This document shows, piece after piece, positions 35,905 to 45,028 of a stretch of DNA of 64,000 nt (its first letter is position 1; each line of letters begins with the position of its first letter). Location: assembly GCA_963836015.1 (NCBI GenBank), contig CAWIIF010000005.1:124001-188000 (forward strand), given 5' to 3'. The translations under genes and the position numbers were made by a program. The stretch comes from CAWCDJ01 sp963836015. Lineage in GTDB: Bacteria; Acidobacteriota; Terriglobia; Bryobacterales; Bryobacteraceae. Below the pieces are notes generated by a model. The model worked only from the letters and a program-made list of their open reading frames with translations. It searched no databases and had not been told where the DNA came from.

Positions 35905-37161
35905 GTGACACTCAGCCGCCGCCGTTTCCTGGCCGCCCTGCCGGCCGCCGCTGCTTTCGCCCAAGTCAAGCCGCTCAAGATTACCGCGGTGGAGATCTGG
36001 CAGGTGCGCAGCCATCGCGAGACCGTGCGCGGAATCGACCAGCAATACCAGGTGAACCCGCTGTACATCTATGACGACCTGCGGCCCGCTCCGTATCACG
36101 ACGGAAGCCCGCAGCCGGCCAATGTCGCGGTGTCGGCGTTCTATCTCAAGATCCAGACCGATGCGGGGGTGGAGGGCTTCTATGGCCCGATCGACAAGGA
36201 GGTCGCCATAGTCGTCCACGAGCAGCTCCGGCCGTTCCTGATCGGAAAGGATGCGCTCGCCCAGGAGAAGCTGTGGGACGAACTCTACCGATCCAACCGG
36301 CACGCGAGGCGCGGCCATTATCTGATGGCGATCAGCGCGGTGGACAATACGCTCTGGGACCTTCGCGGACGGTACTTCAAGACTCCGGTCTATCGACTGC
36401 TGGGCGGCCCGACCCGCGCGAGCGTCGAAGCGTACGGGAGCTGCCTCGGCTATTCCCTCGAGCCGGACAAGCTGCAGACGCGCGCCGCGCAGGTGAAGAG
36501 CGAAGGCTTCCGCTATCAGAAGTGGTTTCTCGCGTATGGCCCGGGGGACGGATACGAGGGACTGAAGAAGAACGTGGAGACGGTGCGCCTGCTGCGCGAG
36601 GCGGTCGGCGAGGATACCGAGTTGATGTTCGACGTGTACAGCGGGTGGGATCTCAGCTACGCGCTCGAATGGGCGCACCAGGTGGAGCGCTACCGTCCCC
36701 GCTGGATCGAGGAGGCTACGCAGGCGGAGAAGATCGACAGTTTTGTCGCGCTCCACAAGGGGACGACGATCCCGGTCGCATCCGGTGAGCACATTCAGGG
36801 ACGGTGGGAGGTTTACGATTATCTGAAGGCGGGCGCCCTGAGCGTGGTGCAGTGCGACCCGGAGTGGTGCGGGGGCACGACGGAACTGCAGAAGATCTGC
36901 GCGGTAGCGTCGCTATTCGACGTTCCGGTGATCCCGCACGGCCATAGCCTGCACGCGGCGCTGCACCTGATCGCCAGCCAGTCGCCCGCGGTCTGTCCCC
37001 TGGCGGAGTACCTGATCCTGAAGATGAAGTCGTACTATCATTTCGAGAGCCATCCGCCGGTCCTCGAAAAGGCGCATTTCAGCCTACCCGACCGGCCGGG
37101 CTACGGCATCGAGCTGGACGAATCCAAAATCGAAGCGCGCGAGCTGATGCGCTGGAATTGA
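35905..37161 (+). CDS. Exported enolase-superfamily enzyme (L-rhamnonate dehydratase-like)
   Basis: I choose the GTG at 35905 (418 aa), since it gives a Tat-like leader (SRRRFLAALPAAAAFAQ); the longer frame overlaps the divergent GH3 start. Metal ligands fit Asp (MFDVYSG), Glu (IEEATQ) and Glu (SGEHIQG). YQKWFLAYGPGDGYEGL and a catalytic-type His in VIPHGHSLHA resemble the rhamnonate/acid-sugar dehydratase group. Export of such an enzyme is unusual but recurs in Acidobacteria. The substrate is an aldonic or uronic-type acid by inference. It lies next to a GH3 gene and a TPR membrane protein. Confidence 0.78.
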   Translation: MTLSRRRFLAALPAAAAFAQVKPLKITAVEIWQVRSHRETVRGIDQQYQVNPLYIYDDLRPAPYHDGSPQPANVAVSAFYLKIQTDAGVEGFYGPIDKEVAIVVHEQLRPFLIGKDALAQEKLWDELYRSNRHARRGHYLMAISAVDNTLWDLRGRYFKTPVYRLLGGPTRASVEAYGSCLGYSLEPDKLQTRAAQVKSEGFRYQKWFLAYGPGDGYEGLKKNVETVRLLREAVGEDTELMFDVYSGWDLSYALEWAHQVERYRPRWIEEATQAEKIDSFVALHKGTTIPVASGEHIQGRWEVYDYLKAGALSVVQCDPEWCGGTTELQKICAVASLFDVPVIPHGHSLHAALHLIASQSPAVCPLAEYLILKMKSYYHFESHPPVLEKAHFSLPDRPGYGIELDESKIEARELMRWN

Positions 37162-37162
37162 G

Positions 37163-38965
37163 CTACGGCCGCTCTTCGGTCTCGAGCTTACGCACCCGGC
37201 CCAAACGGAGGCGTGCCCAGGCATCCGTCCGATCCAGGGAAAGCGCGGTCTGATACTCCTGTGCGGCGGCGGTCAGGTCGTTGGTTTTCTCGTACCAGAG
37301 GGCCAGCGACGCGTGTGCGCTCTCGGAGCCCGGTCCGAGCTCGACCGCCTTCTTCAACGCTGAGCCTGCCTGGTCCAGCCATCCCATCTGGCCATAGACC
37401 AACCCCATCCACTCGTATGCCTGAGAGCACGGCCGCAGACGCGCGGCTTCCTGCAGCCTGCGGATCGCCTGATCAAAATGACCCAGACAGGCTAGCGTTC
37501 GCCCCCACGCGGCATTCACGTAATAGTTGTCCGGCAGCCTGCGCTCCGCGCGTTCGAGATAAGCCGGGGCGAGGTCGCAGCGGCTATGCCGGATCAGGAC
37601 CTCGGTGAAGTTGAGCAAAGGCCGGGGATTGTAAACCGCCTTGGCGGCGGCGAGTTCCAGGAGCCTGTCCGGCTGTCCCCACAACTGATTGCGGTCGTGG
37701 CAGAGCTTGCCGAACACCAGGCAGACGAGGACGAGAATGCCAGCGCCCGTGGCGCGGGAGAGGCGCATTTTCGACCCCAGTTCGCACCCGATGAGAATCA
37801 AGCCCAGCAACGGCAAATACATGCGGCGCTCGACCAGAGGGTCGTCGAGAGGGACGATGGAGGAAGTCGGGGCCAGCCAGATGAGAAAGATCAGCAGGCC
37901 GAAGCAAGACAGCGGATACCGCCGTCGCCAGATGAGCGCCACAGCCACCAGGGCCACCAGCAGGAGGATGTAGAAGAGCGCGGCGTGTTCCGTGATGGTG
38001 TGGGAGGCGGGGTAGTCCTGATCGAGCGACTGCCCAACCGGAAAGATCGCGAGGCGGATGTAGGTGAAGATTGCCCGCGCTTCCGTGAAGGCGTACTGGT
38101 ACCACTTGAACGTGGCGACGGAGAAGCCCGCGGTCTGCGCGGTGGCGAGCGAGCGAATCACCGCCACGGTTCCAGCGATCGCTCCCGGCACCATGAGTAA
38201 GTAAAGGCGCCAATTTCGTTTCAGGCCGTCCAGCGAAAAAGGGGCGGGCCAAAACAGGTCGGTGAGTACCAGGATTCCCGCCAGACTTACGGCGTTTTCC
38301 TTGGTCTTGAGCGCCACGCCGAACAGGACCAGCACGAGCAGCGACTCGCGCCAGGATATCGACTCGTTCCGCCGGTACAGGAAGACCGTGTAGGCAAGCA
38401 GCAGGAACAGGGAGACGAGGCTCTCCGACCGTCCCGCCACATAACTGACGGATTCCGTCTGCAAGGGATGAATCGCGAACACCAGGGTCCCGAGGACGGC
38501 TGCCAGGACGGTCTTTTGTTTAGCCCATCCCGCCTTGGTCAACAGCCGCGATAGAACCAGAAAAACCAGTCCCGTGTTGACGGCATGAATTAACAAATTG
38601 ACGAAGTGATAGCTGAAAGGGCCCTCGCCGAAGAAGTGGTAGTTGAGCCAATAGGAGAACATCAGAACCGGGCGGACGCCCGTGACCCATTCCGACAAAG
38701 GGCCGTCCCGGATGACCTGGCAGAAGGGTAGGGACAGGTCGTCAAAGACGAAATGACCGTGCAGGGCCGGCCAGTACAGGTACAGAAACCCGAGTAAGAC
38801 AGCGAGACACGCGATCGCGGCGGCACCCAAAGAGAGATAGGTACGTCGCGAGGCTTGCGGATACAGGTGGTTTCTGGTTCCGGGCACGTTGCGAACTTCT
38901 CTTGTAGAGCATCCGGCCGGAACGTGTCTGTGCGACAGATCACTCCCGAAAGCGAGTTCTCGCAC
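37163..38965 (-). CDS. Polytopic membrane protein with C-terminal TPRs (TMTC/DUF1736-like)
   Basis: The 600-residue product has about ten membrane spans in the first 420 residues, starting LSLGAAAIACLAVLLGFLYL. A loop GHFVFDDLSLPF carries the Asp-Asp motif of GT-C glycosyltransferases. FAIHPLQTESVSYVAGRSE is a hallmark of TMTC-type proteins. TPR units fill residues 460-595 (ACLGHFDQAIRRLQEAARLR; QMGWLDQAGSALKKAVELG). Eukaryotic TMTCs are O-mannosyltransferases; bacterial activity is not established. The true start may be internal (near VPGTRNHLYP), because the first 28 residues look non-native. It converges on the enolase gene with a 1-bp gap. Confidence 0.78.
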   Translation of the reverse strand: MRELAFGSDLSHRHVPAGCSTREVRNVPGTRNHLYPQASRRTYLSLGAAAIACLAVLLGFLYLYWPALHGHFVFDDLSLPFCQVIRDGPLSEWVTGVRPVLMFSYWLNYHFFGEGPFSYHFVNLLIHAVNTGLVFLVLSRLLTKAGWAKQKTVLAAVLGTLVFAIHPLQTESVSYVAGRSESLVSLFLLLAYTVFLYRRNESISWRESLLVLVLFGVALKTKENAVSLAGILVLTDLFWPAPFSLDGLKRNWRLYLLMVPGAIAGTVAVIRSLATAQTAGFSVATFKWYQYAFTEARAIFTYIRLAIFPVGQSLDQDYPASHTITEHAALFYILLLVALVAVALIWRRRYPLSCFGLLIFLIWLAPTSSIVPLDDPLVERRMYLPLLGLILIGCELGSKMRLSRATGAGILVLVCLVFGKLCHDRNQLWGQPDRLLELAAAKAVYNPRPLLNFTEVLIRHSRCDLAPAYLERAERRLPDNYYVNAAWGRTLACLGHFDQAIRRLQEAARLRPCSQAYEWMGLVYGQMGWLDQAGSALKKAVELGPGSESAHASLALWYEKTNDLTAAAQEYQTALSLDRTDAWARLRLGRVRKLETEERP

Positions 38966-39076
38966 ATGTCCGATTGGGGGCTTGTGTTCTCAGGAAAATA
39001 GCGCGGGCAGCGGTCAATGGCGAGTGTGACAGGCCGTACATTCCGGAGGCCCGTTCCAGAATTTGCTCCCTCAAGC

Positions 39077-40039
39077 TCACGCCCCGGAAATGAGCGACAT
39101 GGCCTTCTTCATCGCTTCGGCGACCTTGGCCACGGCTTCGTCCGGCGGCAGGCTGCGGACGTTGGAGCCGAGAGGTTCGGCAGCGATAGGTCCGTCGTAA
39201 CCGATCTGGTTCAACGCGTTCACGAAGCCGGCGGTGTCGATGACGCCGGTAGCCAGCGGGATCTCGCGCCGGCCGTCGAGTAACTGGTCGACGGGCGTGT
39301 CTTTGGGGGCGTCATTGAGGTGCACTCCCACCACGTCCTTGTTCCTGAGGGTCAGGATGTCGGCTGGAGTCTCGCCTGAGGTATGCCAGTGCCAACTATC
39401 GAGGAGGAAGCCGACATTGCTCCTGCCGATTTCGGCGATCAATTCCTTCATCGATTCCATGGTGTGGATGAAGGGGTACTTGCGGGCGGCCCAGGACGTC
39501 TTGGGCCCAACGTACTCCAGGCCAAACCGGACGCCATAGCCCTCGAGCACGGCGGCGACATCGGTCAACCGGCGGGCGTGGAGCTTAAAGTTCTGAAGGT
39601 AGGTGAGCCGGGCGTCCGAGGGAGTGAGCCAGGTGCAGAAGCGCGACATATTGGCCCGCTGCATGGTCTTGGCCCACCCGGTCAAGGTCGCCCTGGTCCA
39701 CTCTGCGAACTGTGCGTCGGGCTGGCTGACGGGGACGGACTGAGCCAGGAAACCGAAGACCAGGTTCCTGGCCGCCATGCCATCCAACATATCCTTCAGC
39801 GCGGAATCCGAGAGCCCGGCCAGTTCGTTGATGTTGGGGTCGACGGCTTCAAAGCCGTACCTGGCGGCGTAGTCGATCTGCTGCTGCAAATTGGCCTTCA
39901 CCCCGATGTTGCCTGTGTGCAGGTCGATCTTCATCTGGCGCGTGGCGGCAAGGGCCACGCCCTGGAAGAGGACCCCGGCGGCAGCCAGCGAGCCGGTTGC
40001 GCCCAGAAGGAATTCGCGACGGTTGTTTGCGGTGTTCAT
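39077..40039 (-). CDS. Exported sugar phosphate isomerase/epimerase-like TIM barrel
   Basis: The 320-residue product has a Tat-type leader (NRREFLLGATGSLAAAGVLF). The barrel fits the xylose-isomerase-like (AP_endonuc_2) superfamily: YGFEAVDPNINELAGL, then metal ligands in GLEYVGP, LLDSWHWH, GVHLNDAP and AAEPLG. These proteins isomerise or epimerise sugars or inositols using a divalent metal. It is downstream of, and 21 bp from, a Gfo/Idh/MocA gene on the same strand, a frequent pair in Acidobacteria and Planctomycetes. The substrate is unknown. Confidence 0.83.
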   Translation of the reverse strand: MNTANNRREFLLGATGSLAAAGVLFQGVALAATRQMKIDLHTGNIGVKANLQQQIDYAARYGFEAVDPNINELAGLSDSALKDMLDGMAARNLVFGFLAQSVPVSQPDAQFAEWTRATLTGWAKTMQRANMSRFCTWLTPSDARLTYLQNFKLHARRLTDVAAVLEGYGVRFGLEYVGPKTSWAARKYPFIHTMESMKELIAEIGRSNVGFLLDSWHWHTSGETPADILTLRNKDVVGVHLNDAPKDTPVDQLLDGRREIPLATGVIDTAGFVNALNQIGYDGPIAAEPLGSNVRSLPPDEAVAKVAEAMKKAMSLISGA

Positions 40040-40060
40040 GATGTGTTCCTCTCCCGGCGG

Positions 40061-41287
40061 CTAGCCCTTGGCCGTGTGCGTCTTGTCGTCCCAATAGTAG
40101 GTCTTGCCGTTGCGGATGGCGAGCAGGCCCATGAGCAAGGGCAGGGTGGAATAGAAACCGGTTTCCGCGTCGGTCCGGGGTGTGCCGCGGGATTTGATGC
40201 AGTCCAGCCAGTTGCGAATGTGAGCGGAATCGGACGGCTTGCCCACATAGGGGAACTTGGTATTGAATGGTTCGAAGGGGGGTGGAGCGGGGGTTTCGCC
40301 GCGAACCGGGCGACCCGGTGTTACGCGGTAGGTGTAACTCTGGCGGTTCACATGGAGCGCGCCGCGGCTGCCGTAGAAGTAGTTGCCCTGGTCGGCCAGG
40401 TAATCGGTCTGCGGGAAATACGCGTTGGAATAGGACATTACGAACTTGTCGAACTGGCACGAGATCTGGAAGGAATCGGGCGGGCACTCCAGGTTGGGGG
40501 GAAGCACCTGGACGTATTGCGCCGACGCCGAGACGCTGATGGGCGCGCGCGTCTTCATGTACCAGGCGGCCACGTCGGCAATGTGCACGCCCTGGTCGGT
40601 GATGATGCCCCCGCCGTAATCGTAGTAGGCGCGCCAGTTGCGGCGGGATGGGGAGAATGGGTGCCGGGGGGCAGGGCCCTGGAACAACTCCCAGTCCAAG
40701 CCTTCCGGGACGGGCGCGGGCGGCTCTGCGGCGCGGGTGTAATAGCCCTGCCAGTGCAACTGGCAATGGAAGATAGTTCCGAACATACCGCTCTGCACCA
40801 GTTCGCAGCACTTTTGGAAATGGTCCCAACTGCGCTGTTGCAAGCCGATCTGAACCACGCGCTTCAATGACCTCGCGGCCTCCACGGCCTTCCAGCCGGC
40901 TTCGATGTTGTTGGAGAGCGGCTTCTCGCAGTAGACGTCTTTGCCCGCCTGGCCGGCCTCGATGATCATCTGGGCGTGCCAGTGATCCGGAGTGGCGACG
41001 TACACGGCGTCGATGTCTTTGCGTTCGAGGACGCGGCGGTAGTCGCCGTAGGAGTCCACCGGCTGTGTTTTCAACTTGGAGACGGCCGACTCGAGAGTGG
41101 GCTTGTAGACGTCGCACATGGCGAGGATCTGGCAATCCTCATGCTCTTCGGCAACGGTTGCCATGTAACTGCCGCGCGTGCCCGTGCCGATAAAGCCCAC
41201 GCGAACCCTATCATTGGCGCCCATGGCCGAGCGCGAGGCGGCCGCGGTGAGCGTGGAACCAATCAGAAACGATCGTCTGGTTGACAT
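40061..41287 (-). CDS. Exported Gfo/Idh/MocA-family oxidoreductase
   Basis: The 408-residue product has a Tat-type leader (STRRSFLIGSTLTAAASRSA). A Rossmann motif VGFIGTGTRGSYMATVAEE is followed by DAVYVATPDHWHAQMIIEAG and the hallmark CEKPLSNN. The C-terminal domain starts at IFHCQLHWQGYY. It uses NAD(P), usually tightly bound, to oxidise or rearrange a sugar or cyclitol. It is the first gene of a pair with the TIM-barrel isomerase, so both likely act on one exported-pathway carbohydrate. The substrate cannot be named from sequence. Confidence 0.87.
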   Translation of the reverse strand: MSTRRSFLIGSTLTAAASRSAMGANDRVRVGFIGTGTRGSYMATVAEEHEDCQILAMCDVYKPTLESAVSKLKTQPVDSYGDYRRVLERKDIDAVYVATPDHWHAQMIIEAGQAGKDVYCEKPLSNNIEAGWKAVEAARSLKRVVQIGLQQRSWDHFQKCCELVQSGMFGTIFHCQLHWQGYYTRAAEPPAPVPEGLDWELFQGPAPRHPFSPSRRNWRAYYDYGGGIITDQGVHIADVAAWYMKTRAPISVSASAQYVQVLPPNLECPPDSFQISCQFDKFVMSYSNAYFPQTDYLADQGNYFYGSRGALHVNRQSYTYRVTPGRPVRGETPAPPPFEPFNTKFPYVGKPSDSAHIRNWLDCIKSRGTPRTDAETGFYSTLPLLMGLLAIRNGKTYYWDDKTHTAKG

Positions 41288-41492
41288 CAGGACTCTTCTT
41301 CCTTCCCTGGACGATTGAGGCCAATTGAGGATTTACAGACCTCAAACTGGAGCATACACCCATTCGCGGCGGACCGTCGGCATCCTCAATGGCAATGCGG
41401 ACGGAAAATGGGATTTGTCAGTTCGGGAGCGCCCGGTTCTTCTTTCCGGGGAGTCGCCATGGTATCATCCTCGCAAACCGGGTCAAAAGGAG

Positions 41493-41978
41493 ATGATCGT
41501 GCCGGATCAAATCAGGCAAATCGATTATTTTTACTTGACCGTGCCGGATAAGCCGGGGCAAGGGGTACGCGTCCTGGCCGCACTGCAAGCTGCCGGCGTC
41601 AACCTGGTTGGCATCTCGGCGTTCCCGCACGGTGCGCGCAAATCCCAGTTGGACCTCATTCCGGAAGATAGTGCCGCCTTCGTGAAGGCGGCCAAAACCG
41701 CGGGGCTCAAGCTGAGCAAGAAAAAGAGCGGCTTTCTGATCCAGGGCGAAGATCGGCCGGGCGCAGTGGCCGATGCTGCAAACAGATTGGCCCAAGCGAA
41801 CATCAACATTACTTCGGCGCAGGTCTTCTGCGCCGGCTCAGGCCGTTACGGGGGCATGTTGTGGGTCCCGGCGCCCGATCTGCGGAGAGCCGCCAAAGCA
41901 CTGGGCACTACCTCTTCGCAATCAACGAAACCCGTCTCGAAGCCGGTCGAGTACCCGAGCCCGTTTGACGAGAAATGA
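41493..41978 (+). CDS. ACT-domain protein (two ACT modules)
   Basis: The product is 161 residues from the ATG at 41493, preceded by AAAAGGAG. Two ACT-like halves are visible: IDYFYLTVPDKPGQGVRVLA with AAGVNLVGISAFPHG, and SGFLIQGEDRPGAVADAANR with LAQANINITSAQVF. ACT modules bind amino acids or other small ligands and regulate enzymes, but no enzyme is fused here. A stand-alone sensor or regulatory subunit is likely. The last 25 residues are disordered. Upstream frame extension to 41325 lacks homology. It converges on the FabH-type gene. Confidence 0.72.
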   Translation: MIVPDQIRQIDYFYLTVPDKPGQGVRVLAALQAAGVNLVGISAFPHGARKSQLDLIPEDSAAFVKAAKTAGLKLSKKKSGFLIQGEDRPGAVADAANRLAQANINITSAQVFCAGSGRYGGMLWVPAPDLRRAAKALGTTSSQSTKPVSKPVEYPSPFDEK

Positions 41979-41995
41979 TCCGTATGCGCAACTGC

Positions 41996-42955
41996 TTACC
42001 ACCGATATAAAGTTGCGCCCCAAGTCCAGCCTGCGCCAATGGCGGCGAAGAGAAGAAGATCGCCCTGGTGGACGAGACCGCGCCGGTTTACCTGGTCCAG
42101 GACCAGCGGGACGGACCCCCCAGCAGTGTTGGCGAACCACTCCAGATTTGTCTGCATCCGGGAAAAGGGAACGTTGAGTATCTCGGCGGCGCGCTGGAGC
42201 ACGTGAGCTGAGGCCTGGTGCGGAATGATCATCGAGACATCTTCGAGCCTCAGCCGGTTCATGCAGAGAATCTGCTGAATACACTCGGGCAGGGCGGCTG
42301 TCGCCTTCTCATAGACGGCCTTTCCGTTCATCGTGAAATAGGCGTCCGACGGGAAGACCGTGAAATGATCCATTCCCTCACCGTCAGCGAAGAGAATGCT
42401 GGAGAACAGGCCGTTCATCCGATGGCCTCTCTCGAGTACCACGGCACCGCTGCCGTCGCCGAAGAACACGCAGCTACGGTGGTTCCAATCCGTCACTTTG
42501 GAGTAGGTGTCAGCGCCTATGACCAACGCATGGTCGCACACGCCGTTCTGGACGAATTGACCCGCAATCGTTATCCCATAGAGAAACCCGGAGCACACTG
42601 CGGCCACATCGAACGCGGGGCATCCGTTGCGAATGCCCATCTTGCTCTGCGTCATGCATGCGGATGAGGGCACCTTGCGGTCGGGCGTCGAGGTCGCCAC
42701 GATGATGAGGTCAATATCGTTCGGTTCCAGACCCGCCGACGCGATGGCCTTGAGCCCGGCACGAGCGGCAAGGTCGGATGTGCATTCCTCCGGTTCCGCT
42801 ACGCGGCGCTGGCGGATTCCCAGGGTCTGGACAATCCACTCCGGAGAGGTTGGCAGGTCTCGAACAATTTCTTCGTTCGTCAGTATCCTGGCCGGAACGT
42901 ACGAACCGGTCGATTTGATGCAGACACTATCAAACCGGCTATCTCGAACCGTCAT
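41996..42955 (-). CDS. 3-oxoacyl-ACP synthase III family (FabH-type)
   Basis: The 319-residue product has the Cys-His-Asn triad at Cys121 (AAVCSGFLYG), His246 (MIIPHQAS) and Asn276 (FANTAGGSVPL). GLEPNDIDLIIVATSTPDRK is also characteristic. KAS III condenses acyl-CoA with malonyl-ACP to start fatty acid synthesis. No acpP, fabD or fabG is nearby, so this may be a paralogue for a special lipid or polyketide rather than the housekeeping enzyme. The leader holds a hairpin (43002-43025) and a palindrome (43085-43101). Confidence 0.88.
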   Translation of the reverse strand: MTVRDSRFDSVCIKSTGSYVPARILTNEEIVRDLPTSPEWIVQTLGIRQRRVAEPEECTSDLAARAGLKAIASAGLEPNDIDLIIVATSTPDRKVPSSACMTQSKMGIRNGCPAFDVAAVCSGFLYGITIAGQFVQNGVCDHALVIGADTYSKVTDWNHRSCVFFGDGSGAVVLERGHRMNGLFSSILFADGEGMDHFTVFPSDAYFTMNGKAVYEKATAALPECIQQILCMNRLRLEDVSMIIPHQASAHVLQRAAEILNVPFSRMQTNLEWFANTAGGSVPLVLDQVNRRGLVHQGDLLLFAAIGAGWTWGATLYRW

Positions 42956-43001
42956 GGCGCCCCCTGGATGGCCCCGGTGCCCCTATGTCGATGAGCCGTT
43001 C

Positions 43002-43025
43002 GGTCAGACCTCCGGCAGTCTGACC
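43002..43025 (-). promoter_or_regulatory. Hairpin in the leader of the FabH-type gene
   Basis: GGTCAGAC and GTCTGACC form a perfect 8-bp inverted repeat around an 8-nt loop, 47 bp upstream of the ATG at 42955. It could be an operator or an RNA leader stem. Confidence 0.35.
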
Positions 43026-43084
43026 TCGCTACGAGGGGCAGCATCATAGTGCCACCGTGAAAGGTGACTTAGGGAATAACAGAT

Positions 43085-43101
43085 CATATTATCTTAATAT
43101 G
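43085..43101. promoter_or_regulatory. AT-rich palindrome upstream of the FabH-type gene
   Basis: CATATTA-TCT-TAATATG is a perfect 7-bp inverted repeat in an otherwise GC-rich gap (42956-43194). Its base composition and position suit a promoter or repressor site. No gene is supported in the gap. Confidence 0.35.
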
Positions 43102-43194
43102 ACCGCGCGGGACCCTAAAAAACGCGGGATCCGCTGCCACACGGGTGTGGGTGGTATTACAAAGCACGATTGGCACGACAATCATCGTCGGCCT

Positions 43195-43773
43195 TTAGCG
43201 GGCCGAGTGGAATTGCAGGGTCATGCGCGCGAAGCGCTCACCGAACTGCCGTGCTTCCGCCTGCTCCTTCTCGCTCACGCCCGGGTCGGAGGGTCCCGTG
43301 GTCGCCTCCGGGCCCAGAGTCCCAAAGCCCTGGTCATCGACACCCCCGATCACAATGAATCGCATAGTGAGGAACGCCGAGAGAATCGATAGGCGGGCCA
43401 TGTCTTTCCCCATCGAAACGGCGCCGCCGGTGCAGAACGCTCCCGCAGTTCGCCCGTCGCCATTGGACTTCGCCTTCCAGAGTGAATTCCCGACGCGGTC
43501 CAGGAATCGCTTCGCCTCGACGGATAGGTTGGACCAGTGTACCGGTGTGCCTAGCACGATACCGTCGAATCGCGGGATGTCCTCGTCCTTCACTTCACTG
43601 GTCTTTCTGAGCGTGACCTCGATGCCCGACACCGAAGCCGCTCCCTTGCCGATGGCCTCCGCGATCTTCGCGGTGTTGCCGGTTTCGGAATAATAGGAAA
43701 TGAGAATATGGGTGGCGGGGCGTTGTGCGAAAGCGGTTGCGACGGCAGCCAGAAACAAGAGAATGCATTTCAT
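43195..43773 (-). CDS. Exported flavodoxin/WrbA-like protein
   Basis: The 192-residue product begins with a signal peptide (KCILLFLAAVATAFAQ). The FMN phosphate-binding loop is SYYSETGNTAKIAEAI. FDGIVLGTPVHWSNLSVEAK is the next conserved segment of the flavodoxin/WrbA fold, and AGAFCTGGAVSMGKD follows. WrbA proteins reduce quinones with NAD(P)H. Export of an FMN protein is unusual, since cofactor and reductant are normally cytoplasmic. The gene ends next to the FabH leader. It is the last intact gene before the tRNA-Ser island boundary at 44.04 kb. Confidence 0.78.
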   Translation of the reverse strand: MKCILLFLAAVATAFAQRPATHILISYYSETGNTAKIAEAIGKGAASVSGIEVTLRKTSEVKDEDIPRFDGIVLGTPVHWSNLSVEAKRFLDRVGNSLWKAKSNGDGRTAGAFCTGGAVSMGKDMARLSILSAFLTMRFIVIGGVDDQGFGTLGPEATTGPSDPGVSEKEQAEARQFGERFARMTLQFHSAR

Positions 43774-43950
43774 CCAGGCGGCTCCTTGTGGTGAAGCGTA
43801 GCAGGTCGCGGGGTTGTTTACGGACCTGCCAATGCGCAGGCGGCAGCCGATTCAGTTCCCGTGCGAGGAAACGACTGTCCGCCGGCAGCGGCGCACGCTC
43901 GCGTTGGGCGTGTTGCGGTGCCAGGAATCCGCCCGCGCGGGCTTCAATCC

Positions 43951-44026
43951 GCGGGTAGCACTTGCCGACCTCGGTGGCTTGGTGTGGCTGGCATGCCACG
44001 GCGATTAGGGCTGCAAGTTATTGATG
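43951..44026. repeat. Island-end direct repeat, left copy
   Basis: This copy starts GCGGGTAGCA and ends with GGCGATTAGGGCTGCAAGTT. It aligns along its length with 55566-55660, which has about 20 extra bases after the first ten. It runs straight into the displaced tRNA-Ser 3' half at 44040. The shared 3' block (GCCACGGCGATTAGGGCTG and on) is identical apart from single changes. Confidence 0.65.
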
Positions 44027-44036
44027 CGACTGGGGC

Positions 44037-44096
<60 letters not shown>

Positions 44097-44211
44097 TGCT
44101 CGGATGACAATCCCTAGTAGCCCCGCAGAGTACCTATGTGATTGTAGGAGTTCAATCTCCACTGCGCTGGGTGCCATTAGGTGTTGGCTGCTGCCGGGGT
44201 GTGCCGGGACG

Positions 44212-44234
44212 GCGGGTAGCATTCGGGTAGCAAA
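44212..44234. repeat. 23-bp exact repeat, left copy
   Basis: GCGGGTAGCATTCGGGTAGC plus AAA is identical to 55566-55588. It contains two GGGTAGCA units 11 bp apart. Both copies lie about 0.1-1 kb inside the two tRNA-Ser parts and could be recombinase arm-type sites or a relic of duplicated element ends. Confidence 0.65.
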
Positions 44235-44288
44235 TTATCGACTACCTCAAGCGAGAGCGTTGTCGAGTCTTCAAGATCAAAAACTGCG

Positions 44289-44570
44289 ATGGGTAATCCG
44301 CCGCGTTGGTACACACTTCGGCATGGCCAACGGATGATCGCCTACGGTTCCTGGATTAACCTGGTAGAACGCTGGTTCGCCGAGCTTACGAACAAACGCA
44401 TTCGACGTGGTGTTTTCCGAAGCGTCAAAGAATTGGAGGGCGCCATTCGCGAGTACATCGGCATCCATAACGAGGCGCCAAAACCCTTCGTCTGGACCAG
44501 AACCGCGGATCAAATCCTGGACAGCATCGCACGCTACGCCAGGCGGACGACCGCTGTCAAGCCCTCTTGA
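44289..44570 (+). pseudogene. IS630-family transposase, C-terminal fragment
   Basis: About 93 residues match the end of the IS630 DDE transposase: SWINLVERWFAELTNKRIRR (with the third catalytic acidic residue, Glu, in NLVERWF), then GVFRSVKELEGAIREYIGIH and KPFVWTRTADQILDSIARY. A full transposase is about 340 residues, so roughly three quarters is missing, including the helix-turn-helix and the first two Asp. No complementary terminal repeat is visible. It lies just inside the island and records past transposition there. Confidence 0.85.
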
Positions 44571-45028
44571 TTTATGTCACGAACCTGTGGGACAGGAGAC
44601 TAGAGCGGACGTACCGCCTCTCCGGATTCAGCGTATCACTCTTCGGTAGACGGTCAATCCCAATCAGAAATCGCCGTGCCGCCGCCGATACAGCAGCAGT
44701 GGCAGCCGAAGTACGTGCCGCTGCGGCTGACGCAGCGGCACAGACAGCAGCGGTCGTCCGAGCAGGGTGGGATCGTGTCCGTGTAGCCGACGATACACTA
44801 ACGATCCTATTTCCCGGAGACGTGTTACGCCATCGGCGTCCCACTCCCGGTCTCAATGAGCCTGAGGGTGTCGCCTTCTGTAAGATAGCCGGAACCTGAG
44901 GCATGGGCAAGGACCGGCGATCCGGGCTGTTGTTCCAGGGACTTTTCTCGAAAATGGGAGGCGGGCACTATGGCCCGAATTCAATACGCTGCACTGGACC
45001 AATCTGAAATGCCCGGAAGGATTGTGGT
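44571..45028. other. Intergenic stretch upstream of the sensor kinase
   Basis: Overlapping alanine-rich frames on both strands (near 44640-44780) come from a GCAGCAG-type repetitive run and match no family. I see no tRNA or transposon end. The promoter of the kinase operon should lie here, but no clear -35/-10 pair stands out. Confidence 0.45.
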
